Below, one piece after another: positions 11,599-24,800 of a stretch of 64,000 nt of DNA. Under the pieces are notes generated by a model that made no database searches, was not told the DNA's origin, and worked only from the letters and a program-made list of their open reading frames with translations. Numbering within the stretch: position 1 is the stretch's first letter; each line of letters starts with the position of its first letter. This stretch comes from Paramacrobiotus metropolitanus (lineage: Eukaryota; Tardigrada; Eutardigrada; Parachela; Macrobiotidae), in the NCBI RefSeq assembly GCF_019649055.1, contig NW_026570485.1:1-64000 (forward strand). Reading direction: 5' to 3'. A program made the position numbers and the translations under genes.

Positions 11599-12943
11599 AA
11601 CTGTATCCACATTTAATCGGTCCGGATACTATAATTTATAAATCTTCGATATTGCGCGGTTTTCTGTGCCGACTGTGCGGGATAGTTTCTTACTAATGTT
11701 GCGTGCCTTTTTTTTGTCCTTAGGCTTAGACCAAGTTTTTAAGTAACGGAATTTCCCGCAGTTTCAGCTGCCGCTGGAAATAGATTTGTACGAGTGTTTT
11801 TGGTTGCACAATGCAGTATAGAAATCCAGTACGTACATTAGTTAACTACATCCGTAACAGCCATGACGGCCTTTGCTAAGAAAATTATGTTTGGACGAAC
11901 GGGTAGGCCGATTTTGACGCGGTAAAGCGCGCCAGAATCGTCGCAACGAAGCGGGTGATGTTGCGCTATTGCCGACCTGATGTGCCTCAAGGGGGAGCAC
12001 GACCCTAAAAAAACAAATTGTTGCCATGGGCCTGCAAGTCTCGGCTTCCGACCTCGCTCCAAACCGGTTAACATAGAGTATAGGCACACGAGCTTGCACG
12101 AGCATCATTTGCACGGCAGATCGGCCCTCTCGGCCTCGGGTCGAAAAATATTAGGAAAAACAGCACAGAACTGTACCGGAACAACCGTGACGTTCTAACC
12201 TAAAAAAGCAATGTTTGGCTGAACGGGTAGGCAGATTTTGACGCGGTCAAAATGGCAGAATCGCCGCAACGACGTTATGTTTGTTATATTTTCTTACGTT
12301 TTCTTTCCACAATATTTTCGAAACAAATGCGCCCCAAAACTGGGTACGGATGTAGTCCTCCGTAAACTGGTTATATGAATACTAAACATCTCTAGCAGGT
12401 GTTCGGCCTCTCTCCATTGTCCCGGGTGTTCTCAGCTCCTGATAAACCGATTTTCATGCTTTAAAATATTCAAGAATCCTTTCAGTGCGGTGGGTGTTGT
12501 GAGACTAACGACCTTTTGCTGTTTTAAGAATTCTCAGGCCGGTGGTCACTCAAAAGCTTGTTACCATGGATGCCATAGGGCTAACATGAGCTGGCCTGTT
12601 ACCACGGGCACGTTATACCGCACTTGCACAAAAAAAAGTTTGGCTTCGCCTCTGTGTTGCTTGTGGTTAACCGACGAAAACCGTCCTTATTTCAATCAGT
12701 TCATAATTGATATTGGATCTTTTAAGATTTTGGTAAGATATGAAATTAAGTCGAAAAGCACATTACCGTTTTCTAATATTTCACTTGATCACTGTCGCAC
12801 CTTGCGGTCCATACACTGACCTGCATCAGCAGTTCGGTCAATCTCTCACATATAGCAGCCGAGTTCACTAAACAGTACGTATTACTACGACGTAATTTTA
12901 CGACTTCCAGAAACAAAAATCCTAACTCACTTATTTTACAGTA

Positions 12944-14342
12944 CCTAGTCGTAAGCCAATATTCATTCGTGCTCAGCTTGTTAACTACACCCGTAACAAC
13001 CGTGACAGAGTAAGGTTAAAAAACCTATGTTTGGGAGAACGGGTAGGCCGATTTCAACGCGGTCAAGTGCGCCAGAACCGCTGCAACGACGCGGTGGATG
13101 TTACGCTCTTACCGAGACGATGCGCCTCGAGGGAAAAAAAGGGGACCGGAAAGGAAAGTTGTTACCATGGGCCTCCATAGACATACATGGACAAGTTGTT
13201 CCCATGTGCGTAAATGACACGACACGCATCGGCCAGCGGCCTCGATGCGAACAAAAACAAAATTAATGATTCACCGAAAGCCGACGCCGATAAATTGGTT
13301 GCGGATGTAGTCCTCCGTAAACTGGTCATCTACATCCGTAACCACGTATACACGATTGATAATGTTGCCAATGTTCTTACGGCGCCCGATACGACGCGGC
13401 CATAGTGTAAATGCATTGTCTGTTCGCGGACCGTTCGGAAAAACCGAGACAGACCGCGGCCTTCGGCATCGGCACGTTACAAAGTATCGAAAATTTAAGA
13501 AACATGTGCAAAAGTTGATCGCAGTCAATCCCACCAGCGTGATCGGTATACCTTGTATTCTTTCATATACGATATTTCTTAATATCTTAGGTTTCTTAGG
13601 TTTTCTTAGGTTTCTTAGATTTTCTTAGGTATTCTCAGGTTTCTTAGGTATTCTTAGGTTTCTCAGGTTTCTTAGGTTTCTTAGGTTTCTTGGGTTTCTT
13701 ATGTAGTTTTCACAAGTAGGATAAGCCCAGTGGTCACTCAATGGCTTGTTGCCATGGATGCCATAGGGCTAACATACGCTTGTCTGTCACCACGGGAAAA
13801 TTAGGGTTTAACAAGAAACAGCTCTGGCTTCGCCTCTGCGTTTTTTTGTGGACCAAATACCGAGTGAACGAATGATTCAGTTAGTTTTAGACTAAATGCA
13901 AAATAGCAGCCGAGGCACAAACGAAAAAAATTTAATGGCGAAAGGTCAACATTTGAAGAACCGGGCATCAGATATTGGCCTGATCGACCTCAATTCATAA
14001 GAAAAAGTGCAGACTGCTAACGTACTCGTAATAATTATGTAATGCCAGTAAGCGTCCGCTTGTTGACTAGTCACCAAACTAAATGCAGGAACACGAAAAA
14101 TTTGAGCTGATACAAACGCAAGTTGACCACAGATCATTCCCCGTCACCAGTTAAATCTAATAAGGCGATCTGTTGTCTTATACTCGTACTAAAATTAACT
14201 CGTTTCAAACAAATTCATAACTGCTATTGAATGACTACTGCTTCTTCGAGGATCGAATGCAGCCATAACTGCTAACTATGAAATCATAACTACTGTCTTC
14301 TCGAACACACTGCAACTTTTGAAATTTAAACTAGTCTATTTG
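12944..14342 (+). repeat. Satellite unit 1 (1,399 bases)
   Basis: Starts at the cctagtcgtaagccaatattc landmark. Compared with units 2 and 3 it lacks about 110 bases in the second sub-repeat near 13,370. It contains a ttcttaggttt array at about 13,575-13,705. Confidence 0.85.
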
Positions 14343-15853
14343 CCCAGTCGTAAGCCAATATTCATCCGTGCTCATCTTGTTAACTACATCCGTAACAACC
14401 GTGACAGAGTAAGGTTAAAAAACCTATGTTTGGGAGAACGGGTAGGCCGGATTTCAACGCGGTCAAGTGCGCCAGAACCGCTGCAACGGCGCGGTGGATG
14501 TTACATAATATCGAGTCGATGCGCCTCGAGGGAAAAAAAAGGACCGGAAAAGAAAGTTGTTACCATGGGCCTCCATAGACATACATGGACAAGTTGTTCC
14601 CATGTGCATAAATGACGACACGCCTCGGCCACCGGCCTCGATGCAAACAAAATATAAATTACTCAAAAGCCGACGTATATACTGGTTACGGATGTAGTCC
14701 TCCGTAAACTGGTTATCTACATCCGTAACCACGTATACACGATTGATAATGTAGCCAATGTTTGGGCGAACGGCTGAACCGATTTCGACGCGGCCAAGTG
14801 CGTTAAATTCGTCTCAACGGCGCGAATGTTCTTACGCTATTGCGCCATCGATACGCCCCAAAAGGGAAGGAGTAGCCCCAAAAACAAATTGTTGCCATGG
14901 GCCCCATAGACATACATGGTAAATACATTGTCTTTTGCGGACCGTTCGGAAAAAACTGAGACAGACCGCGGCCTTCGGCATCGGCACGTTACAAAGTATT
15001 GAAAATTTAAGAAACATGTGCAAAAGTTGATCGCAGTCAATCCCACCAGCGTGATCGGTATACCTTGTATTCTTTCATATACGATATTTCTTAGATATCT
15101 TAGGTTTCTTAGGTTTTCTTAGGTTTCTTAGATTTTCTTAGGTATTCTCAGGTTTCTTAGGTATTCTTAGGTTTCTCAGGTTTCTTAGGTTTCTTAGGTT
15201 TCTTGGGTTTCTTATGTAGTTTTCACAGTAGGATAAGCCCAGTGGTCACTCAATGGCTTGTTGCCATGGATGCCATAGGGCTAACATACGCTTGTCTGTC
15301 ACCACGGGAAAATTAGGGTTTAACAAGAAACAGCTCTGGCTTCGCCTCTGCGTTTTTTGTGGACCAAATACCGAGTGAACGAATGATTCAGTTAGTTTTA
15401 GACTAAATGCAAAATAGCAGCCGAGGCACAAACGAAAAAAATTTAATGGCGAAAGGTCAACATTTGAAGAACCGGGCATCAGATATTGGCCTGATCGACC
15501 TCAATTCATAAGAAAAAGTGCAGACTGCTAACGTACTCGTAATAATTATGTAATGCCAGTAAGCGTCCGCTTGTTGACTAGTCACCAAACTAAATGCAGG
15601 AACACGAAAAATTTGAGCTGATACAAACGCAAGTTGACCACAGATCATTCCCCGTCACCAGTTAAATCTAATAAGGCGATCTGTTGTCTTATACTCGTAC
15701 TAAAATTAACTCGTTTCAAACAAATTCATAACTGCTATTGAATGACTACTGCTTCTTCGAGGATCGAATGCAGCCATAACTGCTAACTATGAAATCATAA
15801 CTACTGTCTTCTCGAACACACTGCAACTTTTGAAATTTAAACTAGTCTATTTG
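14343..15853 (+). repeat. Satellite unit 2 (1,511 bases)
   Basis: Complete unit from cccagtcgtaagcc. Order inside: sub-repeat a (gggagaacgggtaggcc), sub-repeat b (gggcgaacggctgaacc), ttcttaggttt array (about 15,085-15,215), ccatggatgccataggg module, then a unique AT-rich part. Confidence 0.9.
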
Positions 15854-17368
15854 CCCAGTCGTAAGCCAATATTCATCCGTGCTCATCTTGTTAACTACAT
15901 CCGTAACAACCGTGACAGAGTAAGGTTAAAAACCTATGTTTGGGAGAACGGGTAGGCCGATTTCAACGCGGTCAAGTGCGCCAGAACCGCTGCAACGGCG
16001 CGGTGGATGTTACGCTAATATCGAGTCGATGCGCCTCGAGGGGAAAAAAAGGGACCGGAAAAGAAAGTTGTTACCATGGGCCTCCATAGACATACATGGA
16101 CAAGTTGTTCCCATGTGCATAAATGACACGACGCCTCGGCCACCGGCCTCGATGCAAACAAAAAATATAAATTACTCAAAAAAAGCCGACGCATATATAC
16201 TGGTTACGGATGTAGTCCTCCGTAAACTGGTTATCTACATCCGTAACCACGTATACGATTGATAATGTAGCCAATGTTTGGGCGAACGGCTGAACCGATT
16301 TCGACGCGGCCAAGTGCGTTAAATTCGTCTCAACGGCGCGAATGTTCTTACGCTATTGCGCCATCGATACGCCCCAAAAGGGAAGGAGTAGCCCCAAAAA
16401 ACAAATTGTTGCCATGGGCCCCCATAGACATACATGGTAAATACATTGTCTTTTTGCGGACCGTTCGGAAAAACCGAGACAGACCGCGGCCTTCGGCATC
16501 GGCACGTTACAAAGTATCGAAAATTTAAGAAACATGTGCAAAAGTTGATCGCAGTCAATCCCACCAGCGTGATCGGTATACCTTGTATTCTTTCATATAC
16601 GATATTTCTTAGATATCTTAGGTTTCTTAGGTTTTCTTAGGTTTCTTAGATTTTCTTAGGTATTCTCAGGTTTCTTAGGTATTCTTAGGTTTCTCAGGTT
16701 TCTTAGGTTTCTTAGGTTTCTTGGGTTTCTTATGTAGTTTTCACAAGTAGGATAAGCCCAGTGGTCACTCAATGGCTTGTTGCCATGGATGCCATAGGGC
16801 TAACATACGCTTGTCTGTCACCACGGGAAAATTAGGGTTTAACAAGAAACAGCTCTGGCTTCGCCTCTGCGTTTTGTGGACCAAATACCGAGAACGAATG
16901 ATTCAGTTAGTTTTAGACTAAATGCAAAATAGCAGCCGAGGCACAAACGAAAAAAATTTAATGGCGAAAGGTCAACATTTGAAGAACCGGGCATCAGATA
17001 TTGGCCTGATCGACCTCAATTCATAAGAAAAAGTGCAGACTGCTAACGTACTCGTAATAATTATGTAATGCCAGTAAGCGTCCGCTTGTTGACTAGTCAC
17101 CAAACTAAATGCAGGAACACGAAAAAATTTGAGCTGATACAAACGCAAGTTGACCACAGATCATTCCCGTCACCAGTTAAATCTAATAAGGCGATCTGTT
17201 GTCTTATACTCGTACTAAAATTAACTCGTTTCAAACAAATTCATAACTGCTATTGAATGACTACTGCTTCTTCGAGGATCGAATGCAGCCATAACTGCTA
17301 ACTATGAAATCATAACTACTGTCTTCTCGAACACACTGCAACTTTTGAAATTTAAACTAGTCTATTTG
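15854..17368 (+). repeat. Satellite unit 3 (1,515 bases)
   Basis: Same structure as unit 2 and nearly identical to it; differences are mostly length changes in homopolymer runs. The ttcttaggttt array is at about 16,605-16,735. Confidence 0.9.
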
Positions 17369-18300
17369 CCCAGTCGTAAGCCAATATTCATCCGTGCTCA
17401 TCTTGTTAACTACATCCGTAACAACCGTGACAGAGTAAGGTTAAAAAACCTATGTTTGGGAGAACGGGTAGGCCGATTTCAACGCGGTCAAGTGCGCCAG
17501 AACCGCTGCAACGGCGCGGTGGATGTTACGCTAATATCGAGTCGATGCGCCTCGAGGGGAAAAAAAGGGACCGGAAAAGAAAGTTGTTACCATGGGCCTC
17601 CATAGACATACATGGACAAGTTGTTCCCATGTGCATAAATGACACGACACGCCTCGGCCACCGGCCTCGATGCAAACAAAAATATAAATTACTCAAAAAG
17701 CCGACGCATATATACTGGTTACGGATGTAGTCCTCCGTAAACTGGTTATCTACATCCGTAACCACGTATACACGATTGATAATGTAGCCAATGTTTGGGC
17801 GAACGGCTGAACCGATTTCGACGCGGCCAAGTGCGTTAAATTCGTCTCAACGGCGCGAATGTTCTTACGCTATTGCGCCATCGATACGCCCCAAAAGGGA
17901 AGGAGTAGCCCCAAAAAACAAATTGTTGCCATGGGCCCCCATAGACATACATGGTAAATACATTGTCTTTTTGCGGACCGTTCGGAAAAACCGAGACAGA
18001 CCGCGGCCTTCGGCATCGGCACGTTACAAAGTATTGAAAATTTAAGAAACATGTGCAAAAATTAATCGCAGTCAATCCCACCAGCGTGATCGGTATACCT
18101 CGTATTCTTTCATATACGATATTTCTTATATATTTTAGGTTTCTTAGGTTTCTAAGGTTTCTTAGGTTTTCTTAGGTATTCTCAGGTTTCTTAGGTATTC
18201 TTAGGTATTCTTAAGTTTCTCAGGTTTCTTAAGTTTCTTAGATTTCTTGGGTTTCTTAGGCTTTCTTAAGGTTTTTTAGGGTTTCTGAGATTTTTTTATT
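17369..18300 (+). repeat. Satellite unit 4 (truncated)
   Basis: Matches units 2 and 3 through both sub-repeats and into a longer, more diverged ttcttaggttt array (about 18,125-18,285). It then leaves the unit and enters unrelated AT-rich sequence. Confidence 0.85.
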
Positions 18301-18804
18301 TATTAAATTTCATAGTTTTCTAAACGGCTATGACCAATGCGATCAACCGTTACGAAGTGTGCATTGCGTAACTAGCTTTCGCTGGAAAAGGTTGTGTACG
18401 GATGTAGATCCCGTAAACTGGTTATATGAATACTAACTACGTAACCAGGGTCCTCGCTACTTTGCCGTTGTAACCAATTTTCTCCCGTTCCACACATCCC
18501 ATCTGCACGCTCTAAAGTGCTACAGAATCCTCTCAGTGTCGAGAGTGTTCCTGCATCATCAGTTTTCTGGAAAGCCCACTAACCACAATCCAGTGGTCAC
18601 TCAAAAGCTTGTTACCATGGTGGCCATTAGCTTAACATGGGCTGTTTGTAAATCCCCAGATTGTTACTATGCGTTATTATATCGAATTGTCATTGAAATT
18701 AGCGAACTGCGAATGAGCAAAAATAACAGGTTCTGCTCACGCCTGTTTATTTTGTTCGTGCCTTCTTAATGTAATTATCATCGTGCCATTATTTAATACA
18801 TATA

Positions 18805-18864
18805 CGAGGACGAGCTTAGTACATGTGATAGACAAAAAAACTAGCGAGAGAATCTGATAACCAT
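18805..18864 (+). repeat. Left terminal inverted repeat
   Basis: 60 bases, perfect reverse complement of 21,413-21,472. Similarity then drops and briefly resumes at gtgcaacac. Confidence 0.9.
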
Positions 18865-19279
18865 TTGCGTGCTGTGCAACACTGTCAGCCACCTTAGGCT
18901 GGCGGTAGCCGCGCGCCGTCACGCAGCCGTTAGCTGAACACGGCCTGCTGTTTACTGTAACGCACACTCGTATTAAAATTTAAATGCGAGTTTTGTTTTG
19001 GTTTTATAACTTTGTTTATAATTGGTTCTCCGCAAAATTTCCAGTAACCAGTGACTGACATTAATTAACCAAGCTCTTGATAATAATGTTATAAAATTAC
19101 CATCTAAATATAAAGATTCATCTGGCGAGATGTACTACGATGAGAATATCACCGACGTACGGCTACCTGCCAGTTTGTTTTCTGCACCTGCGATGGAGAT
19201 TTCTTGCGCGAGTATCAGCGTTGTTTCGGGCCTACCGTTGAGTGAGAATTGTGGAGGAACCTGCCAGCGACGTGCCTTT

Positions 19280-21171
19280 ACCAGCAGCGTACGATGATCG
19301 TATGGCCTTGGCGCTGAAGGCTTGTAGAACGGGAACCTGTCACAGTACGCTGCAGCGAAAAGTACAAGGTTCCTTACTCTTCGTTCTGGAATAAACTGAA
19401 GGGCGTGCGTACGGAAAAGAAAGGCGCACATATGAGAAAATTTTCGGAAGCCGAAGAAAACTACATCGAAAGTCTGCTGCTGAAGTGTGCGGAGAACGGC
19501 ATCCCTCTGGATAAAAGATTTTTAAAGCGGATTGTGCCGTTACTGACCAAATCTAAAGGTAGCTAAAAATGAGATATAAAATTATTCGTGTAAAATTAAA
19601 TTAAATTATTGACTATTATCGCATTTATTTATATTGGTTAATTTTTAAATTTGAATGCGTCCGTTTCTGATGGAATTTCAGTGACGTTAGTGTGAGAATA
19701 TTTGTACGTTACGGTTTTTCTTTTACTTACAAAAATTGTACCTTGTACAGATGTGCCCAAAAATCGAAAGATGTTTTCATCATACTGGCATCGCGAATTT
19801 CTTAAAAGGCACCCGAAGATTGCTCAGCGAATTTCACACAGCGTTTCCCGAAGAAAGGCTAAAGAGTGGACCGTGGAGAATCGGGAGGGTTGGATACAAC
19901 GACTGAGTGAGCTTAATACCGAAGGCCTGCTGCTTGATCCTGCAGGAATCTGGAATTTTGACGAGTCAGCGTTCCAGGTAGCTGAAAAAGTGACGACGGT
20001 ATACGCCAAGCGGGGGGTAAAGGAGGTCCTTTCGTACTACGACGGTAACGACCGCGAACTAATCACGGTGTTGGCGGGCGGCAATGCGGCTGGAGAAATT
20101 CTGCGACCATTAATTTTATTTGACGGCAAAGTTTTCCTTGCTTCTCGTTTTGACGGCACAGACGACAGATGTCATATGGGCTTTAACTCGTCAGGCGTGA
20201 TGGATAATTCAACTTTCACTTCATATATCAGAGAAGAAGTCATCCCCAAAATGACGGCAGCAAAAGTGCGTGTTTTCTTTTACTCTACTAAAAAAATTTA
20301 AAAAAATTAAATTTATTTAAATTTATTAGTTGTCATAAATTTCTTTCATTTTATTAAAAAATAAATATTGAAAAATAATAATGTTGTGTATTTTTTCAGA
20401 ATGTTATTTTTCTCGATGGGCACAGCTCTCATATGTTCAATCTGGAGTTTTTATCAGAGTGCATGAAGTCTGACAAAGATATTACCGTTGTCATACTGCC
20501 GTCTGGTCAGACCGGGAAGTTGCAACCCATGGATCTGAAGGTGTACGGTCCTGTTAAAAAATATTGGCGGGATTATTTGCGACTGATGACCCTTATCGCT
20601 GAAGAAGAGGTATTTTCATTTTTTATGCTAATTTTAGTTAATAAATAAATCTGATAAATTAATCTGAAAATAAATTTGATCGTAGGTTAACAAACAAAAC
20701 TTCGCTCGTCACCTTGTGAAAAAATGGGATGAATTTAACATGGCCGCCAATATTATTTCTGGCTTTGCTTCTTCCGGAATTTATCCTTTCAACCCGGATG
20801 CGGTCTGCCGAGCTTACGTAGAGCCCGTTCCAAGCCAATTTCTATCAGACGTTCCCATTTCTGTTGCCACCGTATACGTGAGCGAGCTGGAAGTTATACG
20901 CACAAATCTTCGAAAAATTCCACTTTTGACTGAAGGACAGATAGAAGAGATTGTGGCGTTCACAATCTCTAAAGCAGAAGGTTTTCTTCCATCGGTTGCA
21001 GCTGACAAAGTGGCTGCAGATTGGCACCATAATTTCATGAGCGCTCATCCTCAGAAAAAGAGAAAACTTAAAGATTCTCGTCTGCGCGCCGAAGCAGGAC
21101 TTATTGCGACGGACAGTAAAGTAATCGCAGCGCTCGAGCAACGGAAGCAGAAAAACTGCTGCAGAAAATAA
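19280..21171 (+). pseudogene. pogo/Tigger-family transposase (frameshifted 5' exon)
   Basis: Predicted exons are about 19,280-19,558, 19,751-20,265, 20,400-20,609 and 20,686-21,171, with GT..AG introns whose phases match. The first exon carries a psq helix-turn-helix (ALALKACRTGT..., YAAAK), followed by the second DNA-binding segment (FSEAEENYIESLLLKCAENG). The DDE core shows the first Asp in WNFDESAF, the second in FLDGHSSH and the third region in LQPMDLKVYGP. A basic tail ends at KQKNCCRK. Two single-base frameshifts in the first exon (near 19,343 and 19,365) break the N-terminus. Exons 2-4 are open. The intact inverted ends mean it could still be moved by a functional relative. Confidence 0.75.
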
Positions 21172-21412
21172 GAAAAAAGAAACACTCGTAGCGGACTTAG
21201 CGATGTGACAAATACTCCGACTAAAATTAAAAAATCTTTCAGAATGGGTAAAAAGTGAGTCCTCTGAAATTTCACATGTGGTTCTACAAAGTCAAAGTTT
21301 TGCTGTAAGAAATAGAGTGTGCGGTATTACTGGGGTGATTATTTGTATTAAATGTGATGTGTTTACCAGCACTGACAAACCTGGGTGGTTGCCCGTGTTG
21401 CACGGGCCGGGC

Positions 21413-21472
21413 ATGGTTATCAGATTCTCTCGCTAGTTTTTTTGTCTATCACATGTACTAAGCTCGTCCTCG
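21413..21472 (-). repeat. Right terminal inverted repeat
   Basis: Perfect reverse complement of the left end; followed by the target TA. Confidence 0.9.
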
Positions 21473-21860
21473 TACAGTTAACCTTTTTACATGCTCGAAA
21501 TCCTAAGGCATTATTCATCCGTGCTGGGCTTTACATATACTGTCTTATCGTTTTGTACAGAAAAAAGTCCTCTATACGCTTTTTGATCCTCATACGATAA
21601 CTGCTAAGAACTATTTCTAATTTCCAGTGTAGGACTGTTGTGAGCATGTCACAAGAAATGAGTACCCCGACTCAGACAAAATAGCCAACGATTAAGGAGA
21701 CAAAAACAAACTGGTGAAAAGGAAGAAACTACGAAGAGAACCATTCAAAAAAAAGGCAATGCGGATGCCAGGACTCGTTCGTTTGTCAGCGGGAAACTGA
21801 GAATCAACAGGTGGGAGACCAGGTTGGCGCCGACTGTGCGCGGCAGCGCAACGGACATGA
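21473..21860. other. Spacer between transposon and zinc-finger gene A
   Basis: Short satellite-like similarity near 21,510-21,530, then AT-rich sequence forming the 3' flank of gene A. No gene seen. Confidence 0.4.
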
Positions 21861-24800
21861 TCACTGCAACATCGTACTGATCAGAGCCAGACACAACTGC
21901 ATGCATGCGGCGAGAAAGCACACAAGGATTACCTTGAAGGCGGGCTGCCCCTTTCGATCGTTGGGCTCGTTCCATTCATCCTGGTGATCCGCGCCGATGT
22001 GCCACAGCATGTAGTCGCGGTTGGTATAGCACACCAGACACTTCTGCAAAGTGGAGGAGCAATTACGCTGCAACTGAATTATGGTGAGCGCACGTTGCTG
22101 ATTAAGCTGACAGTTACCGCGACGGGGCAGTCATAGCCGACAAGAAAACGACCCGGCGTCGGCTCGGTGTCCACGCTGCTGCTCAGCGCCTCCCCGATGC
22201 GCTGCCCCGTCACCTGGGCCTCCAGGCGAGCCCGTGCCTGCCAAACAGACTGATTAGTCACACAACAACGGAATAATCCGGCAGCGCTATGGATTGAATG
22301 ATTTAGTGAGGTCTCAGACCGGTCCCTGAGGTCGTCGCAAGGCGGTTTGGAAGACGACCGGACAGCTTAATTTCGAGAAAATAAACGGCCGTAACAAGAT
22401 TTTAACTGCCAACCTGCAGGGCTGTCTCCGAGTACGCCAGGCCCAACAGGTGCGGATGCACGGCCTGGATGTGCGCATCCATCAGGTGGAACGGCCCGAA
22501 CACTTGCACAGGACACTTCTGCACAACAAACACACTCAACCGGTCGCACCCACAATACAAGTCACTACCTGCGTGAATAAAAATGCAAACAAGTACCAGG
22601 TCGGCGCAGGCGTGGTACAGTTTGGTGGGCAGCGCGCAACGCCCGCCGTGCTGCGTCTTCACATGCGTGAACAGGCGTTGGGACGAATCCAACAGCCGGC
22701 CCTGGCCGTTTTCAACGGCGGCGCACGCGTCGATCTTGCAGACGTACTTCACTAGACCACCCTGCAACACAGCGTCCCATTGCAGCACAGACTCTCAACA
22801 GACTAAGCCCCACGCCGCACTGACCACAACACGCGTGGGAATGACGATCTTCTCGGCAGTGATCTGACTCGGCCACAGGACACGCAGATCGCTCGTCCCC
22901 TCCGGGAACTTCTGGCTGCGCGCCGTGCGGAGGAACTGCCGATGCTTCTACAACAACACAAATTTCCAGCTGCAGATGATCAGCTACGAGAACGAAGATT
23001 CTACAGACACCGTCAAATGCTGCGATTCGGCTAAGACAGGAAATCGATTTGTAAAAATGTTTGTTTAGAAATCCGTGAAGACAGTTTTGTCTACAAACTC
23101 TTTGCAGCGGCATTAAATATGTGCATTAAATATTTCCCTGCCTTATTCACTGACCTCGCCGTTCTTCTTCTTCCGCTGCTTGACCAACGCCTGCATCATG
23201 CGTTCGACGTAGTCCGGGTGGCGCTCGTTCATATGGGTCGTGAGGAAGGAGCCGATTGGGTCGAACTGCACGTAATCGCAATCAACACCGCGGTTGAACT
23301 GGGCCGGACACGGACAAGCCAGATTCAGCTGCACATTGTGCATTCCGTGGGCGCCCTCCAAGTGGATCTTCAGCCCCTGCGGCATGCCCGCGCGGAACGC
23401 GACGCAGGCCTCCACGGGCTTCTCTCCCAGACCGAAGGGACAGCGCAGGGGGTCGATCATGGACTAGGGCGTCAGGCCGTTCAGTACTAATTAGGAGCAC
23501 GATGCGGGCGGCTCGCCCCATATAAATCTACGTATGTATATACGCTCTAATCAACGGGACTCGGCGCCGGCATTTTATTCCACTGATCAGAGGAGCTCCC
23601 TCTGCGCTAGCACAACCGACACCATATATACTGCCACTGCGCAGCGCAGCTGCGCAAAAATCAATAGTCTGACATCACATCTCCAGATCGTTCTGGATAC
23701 TTCCAGAACGCACGTCAGTCATACTCTGATCATGCGTACAGCGCGTGCACATGCATACAGCCTGTATGTGGGAGATATCCCATACTTCCCCTTCTAAACC
23801 GACACGTATAACAGTAGTCACACATTAGAAAAAATCGATGACAGTAAAACATTACATGTTAAGGAAATTGCGATTACGATTGCTCGCACATCCAGGAAAC
23901 GTAGAGGTTTATTGATTTTTTGGAGTGGAAGTAGGTCTTGGAAAGCAGTTTATCGTCACATGGGAATCCGCTCAATAACAGGCAGGCATTTTCTTAGCAG
24001 TAGAAGCATTGCAACCGTTATTATTCCATTTCCCCACTGGCCGAACTGGCTACATAAGCTATCAGGCTACGAAAGCAACTCGGGCTACACAGGCTAAATC
24101 AGATCAATGGCTTCCATACTTCGTCAATGTCTGTATACGGGCAAATTCATAGGCTTCCTACATGTGGCTGCTTCATGTCCTGGCTTGCGGCAATTGTAAC
24201 ATGAACGTGCGTGAAAGCGATGGTGTTTCTTCGGAGTTTTCTGGGACGTGTTGACGTGCGATTCTTGGTCTGGTAGAACATGTAGTTTGATCGCATTAAA
24301 ATTATATGGGGTTGGGCTTACAGCATGGATTTGTTGAACAGGAAAGAATAATCTTGGTCGTGAATTAGGTGGGATTGACTTCAGCTCAAAAGTCAGCTGT
24401 TGAACAAAGGTGTTGATGGAGTCAGGCAAATTGGCAAAATGTTGGTTTCAGCTGTTCTGGCAGATAGTCGAAGAGAAGAGATAATAAATCTTGAAACGTT
24501 GGATTGGGTGTGGTTGATTTTAAGTAGCAGTGGATTGCTTGTACGTATTGCTCCGGTGACAAAGATTTGGCATCCATGTTGATGGTCAAATGTTATGAAA
24601 GGTCACATTTATTCGTATAAATTTCTCAATTGATTTTAAGGTAATAATGTTAAATAACAGTTCACTAAAATACGTTCAGTACATTTAGTAAAAGGTCAAG
24701 AAAAAACGATGGAATTTCTGATCAGCATATGCAGGCGATGGAATTAGAATCATGCGTTGGTGAAATCCCGATGAAATATCGCGTTAGGTAGAATAACTAA

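Larger units (their letters stand above)
11810..18660 (+). repeat. Satellite domain with higher-order repeat units
   Basis: A module of the form atgtttggg(a/c)gaacgg..gacgcgg..aagtgcg appears near 11,885, 12,210, 13,024, 14,424, 14,757, 15,937, 16,273, 17,450 and 17,790. A second module (cttgttaccatggatgccatagggctaacat) appears near 12,558, 13,748, 15,257, 16,777 and, diverged, 18,609. The outer parts are single diverged modules; the core consists of four long units listed separately. Open frames inside recur in every unit because the DNA recurs, so I do not call them genes. Confidence 0.85.
18805..21472 (+). mobile_element. pogo/Tigger-type DNA transposon
   Basis: The 60-base terminal inverted repeats at 18,805-18,864 and 21,413-21,472 are identical; they begin CGAGGACGAGCTTAG. 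Each is flanked by TA (18,803-18,804 and 21,473-21,474), the duplicated target of the Tc1/mariner superfamily. The interior encodes a DDE transposase with a psq-type helix-turn-helix, typical of pogo/Tigger elements. The element sits in satellite-like DNA: the attcatccgtgct motif of the satellite reappears just beyond the right end near 21,515. Confidence 0.85.

Noticed and set aside
13570-13710. ttcttaggttt arrays as an internal telomere
   Set aside because: The spacing is irregular, the core varies (ttagg, ctcagg, ttaga) and each array is embedded in a satellite unit.
13027-18081. Recurring open frames (MFGRTGRPIS.., MGLTAINFCTC..) as a tandem gene family
   Set aside because: They recur because the satellite recurs; both strands are open, frames break at homopolymer length changes, and no motif is recognisable.
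11810-18660. CRISPR array
   Set aside because: Units are 1.4-1.5 kb without short spacers, in a eukaryotic context.
22450-23490. Plus-strand ORFs across 22.4-23.5 kb
   Set aside because: They are complements of the exons of zinc-finger gene A.
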